Below, in pieces: positions 7,797-12,771 of a stretch of DNA of 12,771 nucleotides. Below the pieces are notes generated by a model. That model was not told where the DNA came from and made no database searches. It was given only the letters and a program-made list of their open reading frames with translations. Within the stretch, counting starts at the first letter, position 1; each line of letters begins with the position of its first letter. Source of the DNA: Candidatus Aminicenantota bacterium (GTDB taxonomy: Bacteria > Acidobacteriota > Aminicenantia > Aminicenantales > Aminicenantaceae); the NCBI GenBank assembly GCA_023135995.1, contig JAGLRY010000283.1, positions 1-12,771 on the forward strand, given 5' to 3'. The position numbers were made by a program, and so were the translations under genes.

Positions 7797-7801
7797 AGGA
7801 G
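7797..7801 (+). promoter_or_regulatory. Ribosome binding site for the propeller gene
   Basis: AGGAG, within AAAGGAG, ends 6 bases before the ATG at 7808, an ideal spacing. It fixes the start and rules out the nearby out-of-frame ATG at 7803. It is the strongest SD inside the operon, so this gene may be translated independently of the 34-base gap after the molybdoenzyme gene. Confidence 0.7.
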
Positions 7802-7807
7802 TATGAA

Positions 7808-9091
7808 ATGCTGAAAAAATTCATACCCATAATCCTTGCCATTATTGTTATTTGCGCACTTCACACGACATCCATCACAGCAGAGGAAAACTCTCCAGGA
7901 CAAATAAGGAGGCTGACTCAATCCGGGAATAACGTGGCCTTGTATCCCTGCTTGAGCAGCGATGGACAGAAAATGCTCTACACTCTGAAGATCAAAGAGA
8001 GTGAAGAGGAGGCCAAGGCGATCAAGATCATGAACCTCGAAAACGGCACTGAGACGGAGCTGTTCCGTGACGGCACTCAACCAGCGCCCAGCCCTTTTGA
8101 AGAGAGCTTCTTGCGCGTGGGTTCCAAACCTCCGGTATTGAGTGGAAACGGAAAAATCGCTGTATTTGCCCTAGGCATAGACAATCCACTCAACTTGCAG
8201 GACCACTTTCTGGCCGTTTTGCCCACAGATGGCTCTGGATTTTGGGTGACTTCTTTTCCCATCCAAAATCTGGAGGGAATGGACCTGGAATCCCTTGAGT
8301 TCGAAAACGGAGATTGGGAAAGAGTGGCCAACTACGCCCTCAGCGCCGATGGCAACAGGATCGCCTGTTTAGTGAAAGGACATTTGGGGCCGCGAAGATT
8401 TGGAAGTTCCAGCGGGATCATCCTCCTGGATGTACCGACGAAAAAACAGACCACTCTTCTCGCACCAGAGTTTAAAACCGATGGATGGGCCTGGCTTTCA
8501 TCCCCCCGCCGGCCATCAACGGGTGGAGGCTGGGCGTTTTGTCTGAGTGAAAATGGCCAGACAGTCGTTTTCGGTGCCCAATCTTCTGAAGACCCAAAAA
8601 ATTATGACCTCTACACAGCTGATTGGAATAACCGAGAAATAAAACAACTCACGGATTTCAGCGACCGATGGTTCAGCCTCGCTGACATTACTCAGAACGG
8701 CCAGATAGTGCTATTCTTTTACAACGGAGCAAAAAAGCAGGGCATCGGAACCTACAGGATTAACTCGGATGGGACCGGTCTGACATATCTTGAATCTCAG
8801 ACAGCACCAAGGATCGAATTATTTGATATGTCGGGGGATGGTCGTTTTGCTTTCTTCAAAAATATCTATCAAGGAATAAAACTGAATCTCCAAACAGGTG
8901 AAGAGATCGTGGCCTTTTCGGAAGAAACTGAAGGTTACGTCCAGGGTATCACACCCATGGATTTTCCCCATTTTCCATCGTTCTGGAGGCCCCAGATCAT
9001 GAGTGTATCGGGTGAGAGAGTCCTGCTCGTCGGACCTCCACAGGGAAAGGATTCGCCAGAGATATACCTTTTAACCATAGACACAGATTAA
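7808..9091 (+). CDS. Exported TolB/WD40-like beta-propeller protein of unknown function
   Basis: A protein of 427 residues. Residues 1-25 form a Sec signal peptide (MLKKF, then IIVICALHTTSITAEE). The signal region contains a cysteine but no clear lipobox, so it is probably soluble in the periplasm. The mature part has recurring blade-like motifs of the TolB/PD40 type: IRRLTQSGNN with LSSDGQKMLYTL (33-62), LSGNGKIAVFAL, LSADGNRIACLV, LSENGQTVVFGA, ITQNGQIVLFFY, MSGDGRFAFFKN and MSVSGERVLLV. This gives about seven repeats of an S-x-(D/N)-G-x-x-hydrophobic pattern, consistent with one propeller. There is no CXXCH, catalytic triad or peptidase domain. It sits between the molybdoenzyme and the hexaheme cytochrome on the same strand, with its stop one base before the next ATG, so it is almost certainly co-transcribed. 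A scaffold, chaperone or docking role for the redox proteins is inferred only from position. Confidence 0.8.
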   Translation: MLKKFIPIILAIIVICALHTTSITAEENSPGQIRRLTQSGNNVALYPCLSSDGQKMLYTLKIKESEEEAKAIKIMNLENGTETELFRDGTQPAPSPFEESFLRVGSKPPVLSGNGKIAVFALGIDNPLNLQDHFLAVLPTDGSGFWVTSFPIQNLEGMDLESLEFENGDWERVANYALSADGNRIACLVKGHLGPRRFGSSSGIILLDVPTKKQTTLLAPEFKTDGWAWLSSPRRPSTGGGWAFCLSENGQTVVFGAQSSEDPKNYDLYTADWNNREIKQLTDFSDRWFSLADITQNGQIVLFFYNGAKKQGIGTYRINSDGTGLTYLESQTAPRIELFDMSGDGRFAFFKNIYQGIKLNLQTGEEIVAFSEETEGYVQGITPMDFPHFPSFWRPQIMSVSGERVLLVGPPQGKDSPEIYLLTIDTD

Positions 9092-9092
9092 A

Positions 9093-9686
9093 ATGCCCTT
9101 ACCAAAATACAAAAAACAGTTTTGGTTGGTGATATCTATCGGAATCGTCATACTTCTTCTCGCTGGAGGAGGATTGAGTGTCTATCTTGTGCGATATTCA
9201 GCCACGAACGACCGTGTGTGTGTGCAGTGCCATCCGGAGCTCATCGACCTCTGGCAGGGATCCAAAGGCCATCCTGCAGATACGACATCATGCCATGAAT
9301 GCCACTCTCCGGGTCAAAAAATCCTCCCCTCTGATTGGAATATTGTCAGACATATCCGGAATCAGATCGCTCCTCCAAAATATTTGGCTGATGACATTTT
9401 AACATCACAACGCTGTCTGGACTGCCATGAGGACGTCCTTGATCTTGGCTATGAGGTTAAGAAGAAAGTCATAAAATTCACACACCGCTATCATATCGAT
9501 GAAGGTTTGGAGTGTGTGGACTGTCACCGAACGGCTGGACATGCGTACATGACAGGAAGCACCAACCGCCCTAGCATCGATGAATGTCGAGATTGTCACA
9601 TTATGGAATTCACGGGTCCGCCTAAATCCCAGAAGTGTTTCAGCTGTCACGAAGTGATACTGACGCCAGGGAAGACTTTACAATGA
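9093..9686 (+). CDS. Membrane-anchored hexaheme cytochrome c, NapC/NirT-like
   Basis: A protein of 197 residues with an N-terminal uncleaved anchor (residues 10-33, flanked by KYKKQ and R34) and a periplasmic heme domain. Six CXXCH motifs begin at C43, C67, C108, C141, C165 and C182. The first part, CVQCHPELIDLWQGSKGH followed by CHECHSPGQ, resembles the N-terminal domain of NapC/NrfH-type quinol dehydrogenases. Those normally bind four hemes, so the two extra sites suggest an extended or different family member. Such proteins take electrons from menaquinol and pass them to periplasmic acceptors. One base separates it from the propeller gene, and its last four bases (ATGA) overlap the start of the HdrDE-like gene, indicating coupling with that protein. 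The SD is weak. Heme count is certain by motif; the quinol dehydrogenase role is inferred. Confidence 0.87.
   Translation: MPLPKYKKQFWLVISIGIVILLLAGGGLSVYLVRYSATNDRVCVQCHPELIDLWQGSKGHPADTTSCHECHSPGQKILPSDWNIVRHIRNQIAPPKYLADDILTSQRCLDCHEDVLDLGYEVKKKVIKFTHRYHIDEGLECVDCHRTAGHAYMTGSTNRPSIDECRDCHIMEFTGPPKSQKCFSCHEVILTPGKTLQ
9668..9674 (+). promoter_or_regulatory. Ribosome binding site fixing the HdrDE-like start
   Basis: AGGGAAG lies inside the end of the hexaheme cytochrome gene, 8 bases before the ATG at 9683. It supports that ATG over an earlier in-frame ATG at 9635, which would place 16 hydrophilic, non-homologous-looking residues before the natural membrane-protein N-terminus MIKTIDIFFV. Confidence 0.65.
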
Positions 9687-11656
9687 TAAAGACGATCGAT
9701 ATTTTCTTTGTGCTCTGCGTCCTTGTGGTGTTTTTCTGGGGGATAAACAAACGTTTTCGGGTGTGGCGCAGGGGAACTCAAGATGACCGTTCCGACAGGA
9801 TGGGATACCGTTTAAGAACTCTCCTTTTTGATGGAATCGCTCACCGCTCCATTCTTCGCGATCCATTTCCGGGAATTCTGCATCTATTCATATTTCTCGG
9901 CTTTCTCATCCCCCTCTTCGTGATTTTTATCGTTCAGTTTATGTTCATCCTTCCGCTACCTATCTCAAAGATGGTATCACTTTTCATGGATATTGTCGGT
10001 TTTGCCGCCTTTGTATCACTTCTCCTGATCCTTTACCGCAGGTATATCACACGTCCTCAACGATTATCCAACACCCCTGAGGACCTAACCGTCCTTCTTC
10101 TGCTCCTGACTATCATTTTGACTGGATTTCTCGTCGAGAGCTTGCGCCTATCTGTCATCGGAGAGGATACACAGGTCTGGGCGCCCATCGGAAATACAAT
10201 CGCATCCCTGTGGAACGCCACGGGGATGGATAACCAAGTCAAAGGTACGCTCACAACTCTGTTTTTCAGGATTCACTTTTTTTTAGTCCTCGCAACGATC
10301 GCTTACATCCCCTTCACCAAGCTCTTTCATATCATCTCTTCGCCCCTGAACATCCTCTACCGCTCTCTTGAACCGAAAGGCGCTGCTAGCCACATGGATC
10401 TAGAGGATGAGGAGGCGGAGAGCTTCGGGATCAACACGATCGAGGAGTTCTCTTGGAAACATCTTATGGACCTGGATGCCTGCACACAATGTGGAAGGTG
10501 CCAAGACCACTGTCCCGCGCATCTCACCGAAAAATCCCTCTCCCCAAAAGTGATGATCGATGACCTGAAAAATCATATGCACCTCACTATCCCGCAACGT
10601 CTCGGACGAAAGGCCCAAACGAGTGACGCCGCAGAAATCCCTCCACTTGTCGGGGAGGTCATCGCCGAGGATGTCCTCTGGGCATGCACCACCTGCCGAT
10701 CGTGTATGGAACACTGCCCTGTCTATGTGGAGCATGTGGATAAGATCATCGACATGAGGCGTTATCAAGTTCTTATGGAGAGCAAGTTCCCCGAAGAGCT
10801 CACAACAGCCTTTCGCGGATTGGAGAAAAACTCGAACCCCTGGGGTTTAGGCTTCGACACGCGTGCGGACTGGGTGGGGGAAATGAACGTTCCGATCCTT
10901 TCAGAGACTGAAGGAGAAGAGATCGACTGCCTGTTCTTCGTGGGGTGTATCCGGTCTTACGATGACCGCAACAAAAAAGTTTCCTTAGCTATGATCAAGA
11001 TCTTGAACCATCTGGGTGTGAAGTTCGCCATCCTGGGGATGGAAGAGGGATGCTGTGGGGATCCTGCCCGGCGGGTCGGCAACGAATATCTCTACCAGAT
11101 CCTTGCTCAGACCAATATTGAGACATTCCAGAGATACAACATCAAAAAAATCTTAACGAGCTGTCCGCACTGTTATAACACCTTTAAGAACGAGTATCCC
11201 CAACTGGGCTTCACCATCGATGTCGTCCATCACACAGAATTTCTGTGGGAGAGTCTGAAAAAGAGCCAACTGAGACTCACAGAGGGCCAGGCCAAGACTA
11301 TCACCTATCATGACCCCTGCTATCTCGGGAGGTACAATGATATATTCGAGCCACCGAGAGACATCCTCCGTTCGCTGCCCTCTTTGGACGTTCGAGAAAT
11401 GAAGCGCTCCAGGGCCGATTCCTTGTGCTGTGGTGCGGGAGGCGGTTGGATGTGGATGGATGAGAAAATAGGAAAGAGGATCAACATCGAACGCCTCGAA
11501 GATGCCCTTGCATCCCGCTGCGAAGGAATGGCCACTGCCTGTCCGTTCTGTGTGACCATGTTTAACGATGCGATCAAAGACAAGGAGCTTGATAACGAAT
11601 TCCGGATCTGGGATATCGCGGAACTCATTGCCGATTCCATCGCTGAAACCGACTAG
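9683..11656 (+). CDS. Fused HdrE-HdrD-like membrane Fe-S oxidoreductase (cytochrome b plus double CCG domain)
   Basis: A 657-residue fusion. Residues 1-225 form a NarI/HdrE-like membrane domain with about five or six helices. Histidines such as H67 (ILHLFIF), H198 (RIHFF) and H216 (KLFHII) are candidate b-heme ligands. Residues 260-350 hold two ferredoxin motifs, C267/270/273/277 and C335/338/341/345. Two CCG domains follow: C422, C457-C458, C494/C497 and C546, C582-C583, C620/C623. Their spacings (34 and 35 residues, then 35 and 36) fit the HdrB/HdrD rule CX31-39CCX35-36CXXC, so both non-cubane cluster sites look intact. Relatives include HdrDE, DsrMK/TmcB-type proteins and the ETF:menaquinone oxidoreductases (former DUF224 proteins) of syntrophs. 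It probably moves electrons between a cytoplasmic donor and the menaquinone pool. No etfAB genes lie in the window. It is the last gene of the operon and overlaps the hexaheme cytochrome by four bases. I am confident of the domains and unsure of the partner. Confidence 0.9.
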   Translation: MIKTIDIFFVLCVLVVFFWGINKRFRVWRRGTQDDRSDRMGYRLRTLLFDGIAHRSILRDPFPGILHLFIFLGFLIPLFVIFIVQFMFILPLPISKMVSLFMDIVGFAAFVSLLLILYRRYITRPQRLSNTPEDLTVLLLLLTIILTGFLVESLRLSVIGEDTQVWAPIGNTIASLWNATGMDNQVKGTLTTLFFRIHFFLVLATIAYIPFTKLFHIISSPLNILYRSLEPKGAASHMDLEDEEAESFGINTIEEFSWKHLMDLDACTQCGRCQDHCPAHLTEKSLSPKVMIDDLKNHMHLTIPQRLGRKAQTSDAAEIPPLVGEVIAEDVLWACTTCRSCMEHCPVYVEHVDKIIDMRRYQVLMESKFPEELTTAFRGLEKNSNPWGLGFDTRADWVGEMNVPILSETEGEEIDCLFFVGCIRSYDDRNKKVSLAMIKILNHLGVKFAILGMEEGCCGDPARRVGNEYLYQILAQTNIETFQRYNIKKILTSCPHCYNTFKNEYPQLGFTIDVVHHTEFLWESLKKSQLRLTEGQAKTITYHDPCYLGRYNDIFEPPRDILRSLPSLDVREMKRSRADSLCCGAGGGWMWMDEKIGKRINIERLEDALASRCEGMATACPFCVTMFNDAIKDKELDNEFRIWDIAELIADSIAETD

Positions 11657-11659
11657 GCG

Positions 11660-12694
11660 TTAGAGGAGAATCTCTCGGATAACAGCGATGGCGCGTTCCA
11701 CATCTTCATCATCGACATCCTTGTGTGTCACAAAACGGATGTCTTTGGCTGGCGTAGCCAAGGCGAGCACGTCTCTCTCCTTAAGCTTTATGATGAATTC
11801 ATCGGCGGATAATTCCGGATGATCGAATCCAAATATGATGATATCTGTCTCCACATGTGCAGGGTTGAGATTGATCCCGGGCAGATCATGAATCTCCATG
11901 GCCAGCCTTTTCGCTCGTGTATGATCCTCTCCCAAACGAGACACCATTTCATTGAGCGCTACAATGCCTGCAGCTGCCAAGATTCCCACTTGTCTCATCC
12001 CACCACCTAAAGCTTTTCGCACTCTCCGCGCCTGATCGATAAAGATTTGCGGTCCGATAAGGACAGACCCCACAGGGGCTGACAGTCCCTTTGATAGGCA
12101 GAACATGATCGAATCCCCGATAGCCGCATACTCATCGACAGGGATACCCGTCGCTTGACTGGCGTTGAACACACGTGCCCCATCATAATGGATTTTGACA
12201 TCATGTCTGTCCGCGACCTCGCGGATGGCTTTCAAGTTCTCCATGGGGACTATGGCTCCACCCCATCCGTTGTGTGAGTTTTCCACACAGATAAGCGACG
12301 TTCTGGGCAGATGAACAGACGGTTTTTTGATGTTGCGCTCCACCTCTGATGGGTCCATAGCTCCCCTGTTCGATGGAAGAGGCCTTGGATTTATCCTGGA
12401 GATAAAGGTTATACTCGTTGATTCCATGTTGTAGATATGGGCTTTGGCTTCTAAGATGACTTCATCCAATTCCCTGGTCCAGACATTGACTGCAATGGAA
12501 TTTCCCATCGTTCCAGACGGGACGTAGAGGGCGGCCTCTTTGTGCATCAGGTCTGCGGCCATGGATTCCAACTCTTGCACTGTTGGATCATCCCCCAAGA
12601 CATCATCCCCAACGATGGCTTCTGCCATGGCTTTTCTCATCTGTTCAGTAGGTCGTGTGACTGTGTCGCTCCTGAAATCCGAGATCTTATGCAT
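11660..12694 (-). CDS. ltaE: Low-specificity L-threonine aldolase (PLP-dependent)
   Basis: A cytoplasmic fold-type I PLP enzyme that cleaves L-threonine or L-allo-threonine to glycine and acetaldehyde. With the start at 12694 the protein is 344 residues, normal for the family. It opens with the signature DFRSDTVTRPTEQMRKAMA (6-24) and GDDVLGDDPTV (29-39). Further landmarks are VPSGTMGN (58-65), H86 that should stack on PLP (AKAHIY), ENSHNGWGG (138-146), HYDGAR (169-174; Asp171 binds the pyridine nitrogen) and FCLSKGLSAPVGS (198-210) with Lys202 as the Schiff-base lysine. The usual glycine-rich stretch after HIY is replaced by NMESTSITF. The start is set by an AAGGAGG eight bases upstream. An upstream ATG at 12766 would add a 24-residue extension that overlaps the promoter. 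The gene converges on the redox operon with 3 bases between stops and has no evident functional link to it. Confidence 0.93.
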   Translation of the reverse strand: MHKISDFRSDTVTRPTEQMRKAMAEAIVGDDVLGDDPTVQELESMAADLMHKEAALYVPSGTMGNSIAVNVWTRELDEVILEAKAHIYNMESTSITFISRINPRPLPSNRGAMDPSEVERNIKKPSVHLPRTSLICVENSHNGWGGAIVPMENLKAIREVADRHDVKIHYDGARVFNASQATGIPVDEYAAIGDSIMFCLSKGLSAPVGSVLIGPQIFIDQARRVRKALGGGMRQVGILAAAGIVALNEMVSRLGEDHTRAKRLAMEIHDLPGINLNPAHVETDIIIFGFDHPELSADEFIIKLKERDVLALATPAKDIRFVTHKDVDDEDVERAIAVIREILL

Positions 12695-12702
12695 CTGTCT
12701 AT

Positions 12703-12709
12703 CCTCCTT
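12703..12709 (-). promoter_or_regulatory. Ribosome binding site for threonine aldolase
   Basis: On the minus strand AAGGAGG ends 8 bases before the ATG at 12694. It is a near-perfect SD and decides the start in favour of MHKISDF over the upstream in-frame ATG at 12766. Confidence 0.75.
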
Positions 12710-12727
12710 AAGGATGAGGAAAGACAC

Positions 12728-12756
12728 ATTATAATTAAATCGTGCTCTATCAGCAA
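12728..12756 (-). promoter_or_regulatory. Sigma-70-like promoter of the threonine aldolase gene
   Basis: On the minus strand a perfect TATAAT (12728-12733) lies 17 bases downstream of TTGCTG (12751-12756), which keeps the conserved TTG of the -35 box. The surrounding DNA is AT-rich. Transcription would start near 12721, giving a leader of about 26 bases that carries the AAGGAGG. Confidence 0.6.
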
Positions 12757-12771
12757 ATCTTTTCACTCAAA

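Noticed and set aside
9635..9682. Earlier ATG for the HdrDE-like protein, inside the hexaheme cytochrome gene.
   Set aside because: It would add 16 hydrophilic residues before a natural membrane N-terminus and overlap the upstream heme-binding codons. The ATG at 9683 has AGGGAAG at 8 bases and the common ATGA overlap.
11663..11678. GAGA-ATC-TCTC mini-hairpin just after the operon, considered as a terminator.
   Set aside because: The stem is only four pairs with a three-base loop, has no following T run, and lies within the coding end of the threonine aldolase gene.
1..12771. CRISPR arrays, tRNA or rRNA genes, insertion sequences and attachment sites.
   Set aside because: No regularly spaced repeats, transposase-like proteins, terminal inverted repeats or tRNA-like regions were seen. 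Almost the whole window is occupied by ordinary protein genes.

Overview
The window reads as chromosomal DNA from a Gram-negative, didermic bacterium with an anaerobic or microaerobic respiratory lifestyle. It encodes an outer-membrane TonB-type receptor, two multiheme c-type cytochromes, a Tat-exported molybdopterin oxidoreductase with its Fe-S and NrfD-type partners, and a membrane HdrDE-like Fe-S protein. The Oar-like receptor (carboxypeptidase-regulatory domain plus barrel) next to a TolB-like propeller recalls Acidobacteriota or Aminicenantes-type genomes. That placement is an inference from gene style only, because no rRNA or marker gene is present.

Layout: bases 1-47 hold the last codons of an upstream plus-strand gene. 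A promoter-like TTGACA/AAAAAT pair and a strong ribosome binding site lead into the receptor (about 109/124-2913). A 95-base gap carrying three ATGATCA copies and a TTGACA hexamer follows. Seven tightly packed plus-strand genes then run from 3009 to 11656: a heptaheme cytochrome c, a four-cluster ferredoxin subunit, an NrfD-like membrane subunit, a molybdopterin catalytic subunit, a secreted beta-propeller protein, a NapC/NirT-like hexaheme cytochrome, and a fused HdrE-HdrD-like membrane Fe-S oxidoreductase. Several start/stop codons overlap (11 nt, 1 nt, 4 nt), so this looks like one transcription unit. A threonine aldolase gene lies convergently on the minus strand (11660-12694), only 3 bases from the end of the operon, with its own promoter and ribosome binding site at the right edge.

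Interpretation: genes 2-5 form a complete complex iron-sulfur molybdoenzyme (CISM) set with the Fe-S/NrfD/Mo gene order seen in ttrBCA, preceded by a membrane-anchored cytochrome. Genes 7-8 form a second redox module. The HdrDE-like protein has a b-type cytochrome-like domain, two cubane-type ferredoxin motifs and two perfectly spaced CCG motifs, and could exchange electrons between a cytoplasmic carrier and menaquinone. The hexaheme quinol-dehydrogenase-like cytochrome could then link the quinone pool to periplasmic hemes. By motif count the operon encodes 13 c-type hemes and about nine Fe-S clusters. The substrate cannot be read from the sequence. The most unusual points are the absence of a cysteine at the expected molybdenum-ligand position, the propeller gene in the middle of the respiratory operon, and the combination of the two redox modules.
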